A DNA stretch of 64,000 nt from Thinopyrum elongatum (Eukaryota; Streptophyta; Magnoliopsida; Poales; Poaceae). A program made the position numbers and the translations under genes. The notes under the pieces were generated by a model. That model did no database searches, had not been told where the DNA came from, and saw only the letters and a program-made list of their open reading frames with translations. The stretch is taken from positions 214,526,070-214,590,069 of the forward strand of contig CM022299.1 in assembly GCA_011799875.1 (NCBI GenBank), written 5' to 3'. Positions 20,564-32,695 of the stretch are shown here, piece after piece. Numbering within the stretch: the stretch's first letter is position 1; the number at the start of each line of letters is the position of its first letter.

Positions 20564-22094
20564 TGATATGTCCATTTTGCATCATGTTTTCCTACTATTA
20601 TTTATAATGTTTTTATGCATAATAATGCTCTTTGGAGTAATTCTAATGCCTTTTCTCTCATAATATGCAAGGTTTACACAAAGAGGGAGAATACCGGCAG
20701 CTGGAATTTTGTACCTGAAAAAGCTACGTCAGAGTTACCTATTATGCACATCTCCAAATGAGCTGAAAATTTACGGAGAATTGTTTTGGAATATATAAAA
20801 AATACTGGAGCAAATAACCATTGGAGGGGGCCATCCTGGTGAGCACAAGACACCAGGGCGCGCCTGGGCCCCCAGGTGCGCCCCAGGCGCGCCCTGGTGG
20901 GTTGTGCCCTCCCCGACCCACCTTCGGTGCCCATCTTCTGGTACATAAGTCATTTTGACCTAGAAAAAAATCAGAGGTGGACTTTTGGGATGAAGTGCCG
21001 CCGTCTCAAGGCGGGACTTGGGCAGGAGCACTTTTGCCCTCCGGTGGAGCGATTCCGTCGGGGGAACTTCCCTCCCGGAGGGAGAAATCATCGCCATCGT
21101 CATCACCAATAAGTCTCCCATATTTGGGAGGGCAATCTCTATCAACATCTTCAACAACACCATCTCCTCTCAAACCCTATTTCATCTCTTGTGTTCAATC
21201 TTTGTGCCGGAACCTTAGATTGGTACTTGTGGGTGACTAGTAGTGTTGATTACATCTTGTAGTTGATTACTATATGGTTTATTTGGTGGAAGATTATATG
21301 TTCAGATCCATTATGCTATTTAATACCCCTTTGATCTTGAGCCTGATTATTATTTGTGAGTAGTTACTTTTGTTCTTGAGGTCACGGGAGAAGTCATGTT
21401 GCAAGTAATCATGTGAACTTGATATGTGTTCGATATTTTGATGATATGTATGTTGTGATTCCCTTAATGGTGTCATGTGAACGTCGACTACATGGCACTT
21501 CACCATATTTGGGCCTAAGGGAATGCATTGTGGAGTAGTTATTAGATGATGGGTTGCTAGAGTGACAGAAGCTTAAACCCTAGTTTATGCGCTACTTCGT
21601 AAGGGACCGATTTGGATCCAAATGTTTAATGCTATGGTTAGATTTTATCTTAATACTTTTCTCGTAGTTGCGGATGCTTGCGAGGGGGTTAATCATAAGT
21701 AGGAGGTTTTTTCAAGTAAGAATAACACCTAAGCACTGGTCCACCCACATATCAAATTATCAAAGTAGCGAACACGAATCGAACCAACATGATGAAAGTG
21801 ACTAGATGAAATTCCCGTGTACCCTCAAGAACTCTTTGCTTATCATAAGAGACCGTTTTGGCTTGTCCTTTCCCACTAAAGGATTGGGCTACCTTGCTGC
21901 ACTTTATTTACCGTTACCGTTACTTGCTCGTTACAAATTATCTTGCTATCAAACTACTTGTTACCGACTATTTCAGTGCTTGCAGAAAATATCTTGCTGA
22001 AAACCACTTGTCATTTCCTTCTGCTCCTCGTTGGGTTCGACACTCTTACTTACCGAAAGGACTATGATTGATACCCTATACTTGTGGGTCATCA
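20564..22094 (+). mobile_element. Solo LTR G3 inserted in G1 pol
   Basis: It begins TGATATGTCC and ends GTGGGTCATCA. Both sides carry AGCTA (20559-20563 and 22095-22099), a perfect 5-bp target duplication, and no internal region accompanies it. It is thus a solo LTR left by recombination between two LTRs. Length is 1531 bp. It is the same family as the G4 LTR at 23412-24931 but in opposite orientation. Confidence 0.95.
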
Positions 22095-23411
22095 AGCTAC
22101 CTCCTGTCCTTCCTCCTCTATGCGACATCAAGCACCGCATCGACCTCATCCCCGGCACACCCCTACCGAACCAGGCTCCATACCACGTCAACCCCGAAGA
22201 AACTTAGGAGATTCAAAGGAAAGTACAACACCTCATTGACAATGGACATGTACGTGAAAGCTTAAGCCCTTGTGCTGTTCCGGTTATTCTTGTGCCTAAG
22301 AAATATGGTAGTTTTTGCATGTGTTCCGATTGTCATCCCATCAATGCCATCACCATTCTCTATAGGCATCCCATCCACGCCTTGACGATATGGTAGATGA
22401 GCTTAGCGGCACCACCATTTTCTCAAAAATTGATCTTAAAAGTGGCTATTACCAAATTCGTATTCAACAAGGTGATGAATGGAAAACCACTTTTAAAACA
22501 AAATTTGGCTTGTACGAGTGGTTAGTTATGCCTATGGGCTTATCGGAAGCACCCGACACTTTCATGTGTGTGATGCACTATGTTCTTCGCAAATACATTG
22601 GCATATGTGTTGTGGTCTACTTTGACGATATACTTGTGTTTAGCGAATCGCTAGAAGATCATGTCACCCATCTTACAGACATTTTGCAAGTTCTTAGAAA
22701 CAAGCGTCTTTATGCTAACATGGAAAAATGCACTTTTGGTGTTGACAAGCTTGTTTTCTTAGGTTTTGTTGTGTCTTCTAAGGGTGTTCATGTTGATGAC
22801 TCTAAAATAGAAGCAATTAAAACTTGGACACAACCAACTAATTTGTAACAAGTGCGTAGTTTCCTTGGTCTAGCCGACTTCTACCATCGATTCGTTAAGG
22901 ACTTTAGCACTATTGCATCACCTTTGCATGCCTTGAGTAAGAAAAATGCACCCTTTGTTTAGGGACCCTCTCAATCTACCACATTTGATGAGCTTAAATC
23001 TTTGCTTACACATGCCCCAATACTTGCATTGCCTAATTTTGACAAGACTTTTGAGGTCCATTGTGATGTTAGTGGTAATGGTATTGGTGGAGTTTTGATG
23101 CAAGAAAAGCGACCCATTGCTTATTTTAGTGAGAAACTTTCCAGAGCTCAACTCAACTATCCCATCTATGACAAAGAATTATATGCTTTAGTGCGAGTAT
23201 TGCATGTTTGGGAGCATTACCTTCGCCCACATGAATTTGTCATACATACCGATCATGAGATGCTTAAATACCTTAAAGGTTAAACAAAGTTGAACAAACG
23301 ACATGCTAAATGGAGTGAATTTATTGAATCTTTTCCTTATGTGATCAAGTACATTAAGGGTAAAGAAAATGTTGTGGTGGATGCCCTTTCCTACAAGTGC
23401 ATGTTGGTTAC
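22095..23411 (+). pseudogene. Reverse transcriptase and RNase H pseudogene of G1
   Basis: Directly after G3 the pol sequence resumes with CDIKHRIDLIPGTPLPNQ, VILVPKKYG and then RT motifs: [31 protein letters not shown] and [13 protein letters not shown] (catalytic YFDD near 22618). The RNase H part follows ([50 protein letters not shown]). Stops lie at about 22204 (TAG), 22846 (TAA, from CAA), 22960 (TAG, from TGG) and 23281 (TAA, from CAA), plus a frame change near 22380. It ends in [11 protein letters not shown]... when G4 begins at 23412. Non-functional. Confidence 0.9.
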
Positions 23412-24931
23412 TGATGACCCATAAGTATAGGGGATCAATTGTAGTCCTTTCTGTAAGTAAGAGTGTCGAACCCAACGAGGAGCAGAAGGAAATGACAAGT
23501 GGTTTTCAGCAAGGTATTTTCTGCAAGCACTGAAATACTCGGTAACAGGTAGTTTGATATTAAGATAATTTGTAACGGACAAGTAACGGTAATGGTAAAT
23601 AAAGTGCAGCAAGGTAGCCCAATCCTTTTGTCGCAAAGAACAGGCCAAAACAGTCTCATATAATAAGTAAAGTGCTCTTGAGGGCACACGGGAATTTCAT
23701 CTAGTCACTTTCATCATGTTGGTTTGATTTGCGTTCGCTACTTTGATAATTTGATATGTGGGTGGACCGGTGCTTGGGTGCTGTTCTTACTTGAACAAAC
23801 CTCCCACTTATGATTAACCCCCTCGCAAGCATCCGCAACTACGAGAAAAGTATTAAGATAAAATCTAACCATAGCATTAAACATTTGGATCCAAATCGGC
23901 CCCTTACGAAGTAGCACATAAACTAGGGTTTAAGCTTCTGTCACTCTAGCAACCCATCATCTAATAACTACTCCACAGTGCATTCCCTTAGGCCCAAATA
24001 TGGTGAAGTGCCATGTAGTCGACGTTCACATGACACCACTAAGGGAATCACAACATACATATCATCAAAATATCGAACACATATCAACTTCACATGATTA
24101 CTTGCAACATGACTTCTCCCGTGACATCAAGAACAAAAGTAACTACTCACAAATGATATTCATGCTCAAGATCAGAGGGGTATTAAATAGCATAATGGAT
24201 CTGAACATATAATCTTCCACCAAATAAACCATATAGTAATCAACTACAAGATGTAATCAACACTACTAGTCACCCACAGGTACCAATATGAGGTTCCGGT
24301 ACAAAGATTGAACACAAGAGACGAACTAGGGTTTGAGAGGAGATGGTGCTGTTGAAGATGTTAGTGGAGATTGGCCTCCCAAAGATGAGAGGGTTGTTAG
24401 TGATGACGATGGCTTTGATTTCCCCCTCCGGGAGGGAAGTTCCCCCGGCAGAATCGCTCCACCGGAGGGCAAAAGTGCTCCTGCCCAAGTTCCGCCTCTA
24501 GACGGCGGTGCTCCGTCCTGAAAGTCCTCTCCTTATTTTTTTCTAGGTCAAAATGACTTATATACCAGAAGACGGGCACCGGAGGTGGGCTGGGCTGACC
24601 ACAACCCACCAGGGTGCGCCTGGGGGGCCTGGCGTGCCCTGGTGTCTTGTGGTCACCAGGTGGCCCCCCTCCGGTAGTTATTTGCTCCAGTATTTTTCAT
24701 ATATTCCAAAATAATTCTTCGTGAAGTTTCAGCTTATTTAGAGTTGTGCAGAATAGGTAGCTCTGACGTAGCTTTTTCAGGTCCAGAATTCTACCTGTCG
24801 GTATTCTCCCTCTTTGTGTAAACCTTGCATATTATGAGAGAAAAGGCATTCGAATTACTCCATAAAGCATGATTATGCATAAAAACATCATAAATAACAG
24901 TAGGAAATCATGATGCAAAATAGACGTATCA
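23412..24931 (-). mobile_element. 3' LTR of Gypsy element G4
   Basis: Read on the minus strand it begins TGATACGTCTATTTTGC and ends TATGGGTCATCA, 1520 bp. A polypurine tract precedes it on the right, so the element body lies to the right. It interrupts the RNase H end of G1. The other LTR and the second target duplication lie beyond the window. It contains a TATAAGTC string near 24560 in the minus direction. Confidence 0.9.
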
Positions 24932-25045
24932 ACTCCCCCAAGCTTAGACCTCGCTTGTCCTCAAGGGAAAAACCGATATCGAAAAACATGTCCACATGCT
25001 TAGAGAGAGAGAAGTGTCGATAAAAACAAAATACGGACATAGTAG
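24932..25045 (-). mobile_element. Stub of the G4 internal region
   Basis: It opens with ACTCCCCCAAGCTT, which on the minus strand is the polypurine tract AAGCTTGGGGGAGT next to the LTR. Only 114 bases are seen before Copia-1 begins at 25046. Confidence 0.85.
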
Positions 25046-26402
25046 TGAAAGTGCTAGTTATCGACTATGGGGGGGGGGGGGGGGAATAGGCGATTTTTAT
25101 GAAAGTCTTCAAAAGATGCAAGATCTTCAAAGACAGACAGTCAAACGACACCTATACGATAGGCAGTGGAGGATAAGCTACACTAGACATGCATTAGTCA
25201 AGCAAACATTGCAATGAAAGCATGAAGGCTAATAGCAGCTAGGTAGAACATATCGGAATGGGAAGACAGTACGAAGCCAAATACAAGAAAGTCTTCACAC
25301 TATGAAGTCAAACAGATCATGCAAGTAGGCAATGACTTCACGAAGACAAACTAAAATGTAAAGGTAGTAGGGGATAGAACCAGTCACTTGGTGAAGACAA
25401 GGATTTGGTAGACCAGTTCCAGTTGCTGTGACAACTGTACGTTTGGTTAGGGAGGTTGAGATTGAACTCAGAAGACCACGTCTTCACCTTATTCCCCTTG
25501 AGCTAAGGTCACTTAGTCCTCGCCCAATCACTCAGGTAAGTCTTCAAGGTAGACTTCCAAACCTTCACAGACGCCGTTCACCAACGATCCACAATGACTC
25601 TTTGATCCTCAGAACATGACGCCTAACCGGCTGGAGGATACACAGTCCTCAAGTGCAATAAGTCTTCAGATCACGCGGACAAAAAGACTTCAGTGATGCC
25701 TAACACTCTTTGGCTCTGGGTGTTTTGGGCTTTGTCCTCGCAAGGATTTCTCTCTCAAAGGCTTCAAAGGTGTGTTGCTCTCAAACGACAAAAGGCGTGC
25801 ACTTACTCTGAGCAGCCACCAATTTATGGTGTAGGGGGTGGGCTATTTATAGCCAGGAGGCAACCCGACATGATATGTCTGAAATGACCCTTGGTCACTA
25901 AGGAACCGATACGTGTCCAACGGTTGGATTTCAAACACACGCGGCAGCCTGACTTGGGCTACAAGCAAGGCTAACTCATCCAACTCTGGATAAGATTTTC
26001 TCTCATTGTCTTCACTCGAAGACATAGGATTTTAGTTGAGCATCATGTCAGTCTTCTGACTTTGTTCACTGGGACCCCACTTGACAGTTCAGTGGTTCCT
26101 ATGACTCAAGAAAGAAGAAAATGAAACTACAAAAGAAACCATGTCTTCGCACTCCATAGTCTTCAAGTGAATGTCTTCACACGTCATTATCTTCGACGTG
26201 AATGTCTTCACGAACCACCATTGTCTTCAATGTCTTCATACATTTTTAGGGGTCATCTAGGGGTCACTCTGGTAGGAAAACCGAATCACTGAGGGACTTC
26301 TACCTGTATTATGCTGCAATTCTCACAAACACATTAGTCCCTCAACCACGATTGTCATCAATACTCCAAAACCAACTAGGGGTGGCACTAGATGCACATA
26401 CA
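25046..26402 (-). mobile_element. 3' LTR of Copia-1
   Basis: On the minus strand it starts TGTATGTGCATCTAG right after a polypurine tract (plus-strand ATCTCCCCCTTTTT at 26403-26416). It ends in GCACTTTCA after a run of Cs (plus-strand G run at about 25069-25084). Length is 1357 bp. GTCTTCA and TGAAGAC repeats are frequent in it. The flank at 25041-25045 is AGTAG. Confidence 0.85.
25069..25084 (+). repeat. Poly-G run in the Copia-1 LTR
   Basis: An uninterrupted run of about 16 Gs close to the LTR end; related LTRs carry a shorter C run here on the sense strand. Length is likely variable or error-prone in assembly. Confidence 0.9.
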
Positions 26403-27297
26403 ATCTCCCCCTTTTTGGTGATTGATGACAAACTGGTTGAAGTTTTCAATGGGGATAAAAATATGTGTAAGTTAAAGAGCATGGTTATTGGCTTCATGAA
26501 GTTGAAAGGGCTCCCCCTGAAGATGTGCATGTTAATGATTTGCTTTTGAATGCAAATGCACATGGTAGGTTCTGCTTTGTGGAGATCTCCTTCAATTCAT
26601 GAAGACAATTCATCGTGCATACAAAGTGTAGTGAAGATAATGACATGCACAATGAAAAATGGACGTTTGCGGAATGACTTCATGCGGAATTTATCATCGC
26701 AACAAGAGGTAGCAGAAAAAGTGGCAGATGACCATCGAGGTTTAAGTGTTACAACTCAAAACTAACAGTTCAAGAACGAGAGTTGTAAAAACTTAGCAAA
26801 AATAAGCACCCGATCCATATAAACTTGCTTGAAGGCTATCAACTCATATGCTTCTCCCCCTTTTGTCAGGAATGACCAAAAGGAGTGAAGACATAGAGTG
26901 TCTAAGCATTCCCAGGAGGTGTTGGTGAAGATGTTGGGGCAGCTGGGTCGACGATGGAGTTGGGCGGTGTAGAAGGGCCTGATGCAGAATCCTGATGCAG
27001 TGAAGCCATGGCTGGTGAAGTGGCATCGTCCTCTTCATCGATGACTCAAGCAACAACAGTTGGAGCCGAAGATGAGTATTCAGAATCTTCAATTGAAGGT
27101 GTTTGACGCCAACTTGCTGACTGTGGAGGCCTAGAGTCAAACTTTAAATGTCCAGTGAAGCCATCTGCTTGAAGGTCATCTTTAGAGCACAGCATGGTGA
27201 GGCTCTTCCAGGCACACCTATTGGCTTCATGGGCAATAAAAGAATTCTTAGTTGAGAGGTTGCGTATGCTATTGACATCCACAAGAAGACTTTGCAT
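26403..27297 (-). other. Copia-1 sequence between the extra ORF and the 3' LTR
   Basis: No frame recognised. A polypurine tract lies at 26403-26416, and a second near copy (plus-strand TTCTCCCCCTTTT) at about 26852-26864. Two such tracts suggest duplication or a shifted LTR start in an ancestor. Confidence 0.5.
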
Positions 27298-30200
27298 CTA
27301 ACGCTTCATCCAGTCATGATGCCTATCCTGCTTCTGATGAAGAGAAACAAGAAGCTCTCGGTCATTCAGCACACGAGCACGCTTCTGAGGCCTTCGAGCT
27401 ACTGTGCTGGCTGTTGCATCAGTGTTGGCACGATGCGGCAGTCTGAGCTGTCCGGCAAGAGGACCAGCAGCAGTAGGTGGATTGGGCACATGAACGCCTT
27501 CAAGTGGTTGAGTGAAGCTTTGGAAGGTAGCATTGTCTTCACGAATAGGTTCCTTGGCAGGCTCGGGATATATGGCTTCATGGGAATTATTGACTTCAGG
27601 CAGAAAGACAACATGGTTGCTCACTGAAGCTTGATAATTTATGGTGGAGTGAAGTTTGATTAGCCGCATAACCCATGGAGCATAGAACTTGAGGCCAAAT
27701 AAATCAATGCCTGAAGCTGCCAACTGACGGATGAAGAAATCTTGAGTATTGAACCTGATGCCATTGATGATGTAGTAGAAGACCAATGTCTTCATAGTGC
27801 CTTCAATCTTGGTGTGAGGAGAATGCCCTTTGATTGGCCATAGAGTATGCCTTAGTATATGATATATGGTGCGGGGCAGGTACTCAAGGTCATTCACGAA
27901 GAATTCCTTGGGATATTTAGCATCCACTGGCAAAGGCTTCATCATGCTTAACATTTGGCTCATGTTGGGCTCTAGCTTCTGGAAGATGCTCTGAAGTTCT
28001 TGTTCTTATCGCTGACAACCTGGTTCATAGAGATCACCAAGAGTGGGCAGGGAAGTGAGCTCGATGATATCCCGAGCTTTGGCTTCATGGTGTACATCAC
28101 CTGACATCCACTCAAGGATGCATGTCTTCGGATCCCTGTTGTAGCCTGAGATATGAAGAGTGGCATAAAATTGAAGCAAGAGCTCCTCATTCCAGTGCTC
28201 CTTGTCGACGACAAATGGGAGCAGGCCAACTTCACAAAAGCAGTCAAGAGCTTCTTCAAGGCAAGGGAGTCCAACAATGGCATCGCAACACATGCGCTTG
28301 TGGGGAAAGATCCTGTCCTGGTTGTACAAAATACATGAGTAATAGCTTCATTTCTGGTGGCTCCAGAACCTGTTAGAGGAGATCTTGGGCTTCTTGTAAG
28401 GATTCTTGGCCTTGTCAAAGAATGTGTTGTGCTCTCTGAAGCTTAATACACTAAATGAGCCCTGAGTAGTAGCATCACTGGGAAGCCTTGGCAGCCTAGG
28501 CTTGGGCTTCTGCGTCTGAGGCCTTTGCTCCACATGGTAATCATATTGGGGACCAGGAGTAACTGGAGGTGTCATGATTGGCCACTAGACGATGACGAGC
28601 TCACCACGATAGAACGCCTGTTCCATAGTGTGAGGTACAGGAGGAGCAGCAGCAACATCCGAGGTGGATGGCTGAATGTCTTCAGTGGCATCATGGGCTT
28701 CAGTCGGAAGAGTGGCTTCGGGCTGCGTATTGTATTCAGCCATGACAACGTCATCGGCTTCAGTAGCAGTGGCATCAGCAACCTCATTTGCCGTGGCTTC
28801 AATGGCTTCAAGAACTGGTCGGTCAGGTACAATCACATCTTGATTCTCTCTTGGTTCAGCGATAGGGGGATAATAGCTTGATCTTCTTCTCTTTCCTCGG
28901 CTGATGCAGCCGGAATATCTTCAGCCTCTTTGGCTTCAGACTCTTGAGTAGTTTCTGTAGGGATGGCTTCAAGGAACACTTGACGTGCTACTGAGCTTGT
29001 GGCTTGCACATCCTCTTCAGGAATGCTCGACATGGAGACCATTGGCCTTGGACCTTGGCGAAGCCTTCGGAAAGAGGGCGATGCCTGTGGTGAGGGTGTG
29101 GTCTTCTCCATGTCTTCAGTGGTGTCTTGTGGAGTCTCAATCACTGTAGTGGTGACTTGAGCTGGCGGAGTGCGAGGAATGACTTCATGGAGCGGAGTGT
29201 TGGGGTGTTGCTCTTCCAAGAATTCATCATGAATGATTGGCGTCGTAGGACCGCCAATACTGACCTGTTCACTGCTTGAGGGAGCAGGCGATGATACCGG
29301 CTTGGGCATGATCTGGGGAAACTAAGGAAGGACTTCATCATCATCTACATTGTCCTCATGACCAATGTCTTCAGCTGTGATGGGGTCAGTAGCTAGAATC
29401 TCTTCAGACTCATGAGCCTCTGTGGAAGCAGGCTCATGAACAATTAGACGGCACTCGCGGTTGGAGGAGGCAGGCATTGCAATAGAGATGGGTTCAACAA
29501 GCAGTGGCTCTTGTGGTGCAGCTTGATCTTTTCTTGAAGACTTTGAAGATTTTGTCTTCAACTTCTTCTTGGATGGAGCAGCATCAGAGGCGTCTTGATG
29601 CTTTCGCTTCTTGGCCTCAGCCTCAGCCTGCTTCGTCTTCTTCTTCTCAGAATCAGCTGATGGGACCTTTGGCTTTGAGCCAGTCATGCTAGCAGGGAAG
29701 ACAATGCTTGGTCTTTCCTGCCTTGGAGCATCAGTTTCAGTTTCAGCTGGCTTCTTCTTCTTAGCGGCCAACCGAGGGTCAATGCCAGGATGCCCAAGGG
29801 CCTTTCTCTTCACAGCTTCATTGTGAGCTTGTACACATTTCTCAGCATAGTACTTGAGGCACTCTCGAGAGCCTTTGGCTTCATTGCGACGCTTATGGAA
29901 TTTAGCCTTGAGGTCTGCCATCATCTTCTGAAAGTTTTGCACATCAATGACGCTGAGCTTAGCCATGTTCTTCTTGAAGAGAGCCTTCTCATGATCAATC
30001 TTGTTCTTCTGCTCAACTACTTTCTGAGCAATGGCAAGCTCTTTGGCTATGTAGCCTTGGAATGTGACGCTAATGTCAATTGGTAGTACAGATCGTCAAT
30101 GGTGAGAGTTGTGTCTTCAAACCATTCATCGATGAAGTTGTTGAGAATGTCAACATCAAACAGAGGAAAATCTCTGAATATTTCAGCCTCTTGCTTGCTC

Positions 30201-31201
30201 TTGATTAGCATCTCAAGGGCATCATCAGCAAGATCTTCATCGCTTCATAGATCAATGACACCCTCTTCATTGCGCAGGATGCTTGCAGGTGTAAGAGCTT
30301 GCCCTGAGATCTTCTTAGTCTTCTTAGACGTGCGGGATAAGTCTTCAGACTGCATACTGGATTCAGGAGGTGCAGATTTCAATGGCTTCACTCTTGAAGC
30401 TTTTGGAGCAGCAGAAGACTTTGAAGCCTTAGCCTTCTTTACAGGCTTTGGGGGCTCTGGAGCGACAGTGTCTTCCTCATCCACAGCGGCCTCTTCAATG
30501 CTGGCCCTTTGTGCAGCGCAATGTGCAAGATATGAGTCAAAGTCTTCAAAGGGACCAACAAGATTGGGTTCAGCCTCTCGACTGCCATCTGGCCTTGGTC
30601 GAGCTGGACCTGGGTTGAAGTCAATCCCGAAGTCCTTCTTATTCTGGACAACAGAGTTCTTGGCATACTTATAATTCTCTTCAAAGATATCATCTTCTCG
30701 ACACCATCTAAGGCTGGATGGGTCAGCATCTTCAGGCATGGGGCCTCTGACCATGCAAGGAAAGAAGCCTTTTGCAATGGCTTCAGCCTTGGTCTTGGGT
30801 TGAAGCTTCTTCTATATAATATCGGCACAAGGTGGCCTCACAGCATTCTTTTCAGCATACTCAGAAGTCACATAATGATACAGAAACCATTCTTCTACCC
30901 AATATCTTCGAATCCATTGGACTCTGGACTTGCACTCACCATAGGTTTCATCTGGATCTGACTTGTACATCTCATAGAGATCAGGAGGCAGGTCCAAGGC
31001 AGTGTTATCATGATGCTGACGGCCCCCTTTCTTTGCAGATTTACCACCTGCCATTGGCTTCAGACTAAATGGCTTCACAACTGTGTTGGGCTTCAATCTG
31101 CTTGTCAAACAGGAACTGGCTGCAGGTGATTCAATATGATGCTGTAAAAACTCTGCAAATGAATGCAGACTATGAGAACCAAGAGACTCCCCCATGGACA
31201 T
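27298..31201 (-). pseudogene. Large extra ORF of Copia-1 (post-pol), decayed
   Basis: Reading the minus strand from about 31201 the pieces are: 31201-30812 (including SRVQWIRRYWVEEWFLYHYV), 30754-30245 (Glu/Lys/Pro-rich, PKPVKKAKASKSSAAPKAS), 29966-28833 (Lys-rich then Ser/Thr/Pro-rich, with one TAG near 29322), and 28836-27298. The last runs in one frame with four internal stops and contains FDKAKNPYKKPKISSNRFWSHQ, WNEELLLQFYATLHISGY and FYAPWVMRLIKLHSTIN. The order and the FYATLHI / WMSG segments resemble the plant-transposon-protein domain found in the third ORF of SIRE/Maximus elements, sometimes called env-like. I see no signal peptide or clear membrane anchor in these fragments. At least two frameshifts and five stops make it non-functional. 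Confidence 0.6.
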
Positions 31202-32154
31202 GTACCTATGACAGCATTAGAGATGCGAGGGAAGGGGAAGAGGTCATATGCATTCTCAAAAGATTTTCAATATAAATCAGTTTGAAGACATTGACCTCAT
31301 ACTGCGAAGACATGAGTTGGTTCCAGATTTGTACGAATCCATGAATAAGTACAAGTGAGGAATCTAACTAGTACTGAAGCATAAGTGAAAGTACTTGCGA
31401 GTCATGAGATGCATAGAAATAAAGATCCAGATTTGGAAGTGAAGAAACAACTTTTTGAAGACATAGAAAGTTTTAACGGATCAAACATGCGGTAAAAATA
31501 GACTTTTAATTACCGCTCAAGAACAGATGAGACTGCTAGACGAGTTGTGGATGGAGGCTAAGCAGTCCAATCTTCCGCACCCTAACTTGGCAGCGGAAGA
31601 CACCTACGGCGGTGGCGGATGGAAGAAGATCCACGACCGGCATGACGACGATGACGGAGAAATCATGGCAGCGAAGCGCTTCATCTCTGGCGACGACGGA
31701 AGCTAGCGATGATGCTAGGGTTTGAGCGAGACGGCGAGGGGAGAAGGAAATAATGACCGCAGGGGGTGAGTATTTATAAGGAAGGGCGACGGCTGAGTGA
31801 ATTTACTCAGCTGCCCCTGGCGGTTCACATCTGAGGGACACGTGGCATGCATGTAACAGCTTAAATGTTGTGCCACAACCCCACGCGTGCCAGGTTTGTT
31901 GGGTGGTCGTTCCGGCTTCTTCGAATTCAGGCAAATAGGATAGAGATAATAAAACCTTTTAAATGTTTGTCTCTATATCTTCGACTGAGAAGGACACAGT
32001 GAAGACAATCGACACGTGCCAATAGAATGCATATGAAGAGATAGAGAGAGTTAGAGGGATGAGCATAGAAGGGGTTAGGGTCCGATCACATTCACTTAGT
32101 GCAGAAGATAGCAACTTGAAGACATAGCTATAAGTGAATGCTGTAGAGGACAAA

Positions 32155-32192
<38 letters not shown>

Positions 32193-32513
32193 GGATAGGC
32201 AATGAAGACCAAATCAAACATCGTGAAGATAAATCATGAAGATAAACCAATGTTGAAGACAAACCAACTTTGAAGATAATGCAGTATGAAGCCAAACAAA
32301 AATCTTCAACAAAGGTTGGTGGTGGCGTTACCCACCGTATAGCAAGTATTAAACCCAGACACGGTGCACAAATATCGTGGTGCTCCAAAATCAATTTCCA
32401 TATTAATGTATTCACACTTAGGGTGTATGTCTTCTTGAATTGAAGACATACGTTACTTTGTGTGTTGTGCACCTAAGTCATCAATATGCACAAGCGTTAG
32501 GATGTGTGTCCAT
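31202..32513 (-). other. Copia-1 untranslated stretch between RNase H and the extra ORF
   Basis: No credible frame. Bases 31500-31760 (minus strand) look like a 5' leader or first exon of the extra ORF, with GAAGA-rich and GACGACG-rich runs. A (CA)n(TA)n microsatellite lies at about 32155-32191. GAAGAC repeats, shared with the LTR, are frequent from 32200 to 32460. Confidence 0.45.
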
Positions 32514-32695
32514 TCACATGACATTTGAGGATTCTAAGATATTTAGCTCACACCGCAGCTTGCAAAAACTTTTCTCATCCAAGGGCTTTGTGAAGATATC
32601 TGCCAATTGCTCTTCGGTGTTGACGTGAATGATATCAATGTCTTCCTTCAACACATGGTCTCTGAGAAAGTGATGACGGATTTGAATGTGCTTTG
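32514..32695 (-). pseudogene. C-terminal end of Copia-1 pol (RNase H tail)
   Basis: The minus-strand frame reads HIQIRHHFLRDHV, then VNTEEQLADIFTKPLDE, then ILESSNVM and stop at 32514. This is the standard Copia pol ending (KHI-x-IR, ADI-x-TK). It is severed from the rest of RNase H by G5; the matching part starts at 61940. Confidence 0.95.

Larger units (their letters stand above)
16853..23411 (+). mobile_element. Gypsy element G1, decayed host of the whole stack (interrupted)
   Basis: This is the outermost visible element. It has gag, protease, RT and RNase H in the usual Ty3/Gypsy order on the plus strand, interrupted by solo LTR G3 (20564-22094) and truncated at 23411 by G4. Its 5' LTR lies left of G2 or was lost; its integrase and 3' LTR would lie right of the window. 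The RT/RNase H style (YFDD box, LQEFADVF-type start, [12 protein letters not shown] end) fits the chromovirus-like branch. Many stops, nearly all explainable by C-to-T changes, mark it as old. Confidence 0.85.
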
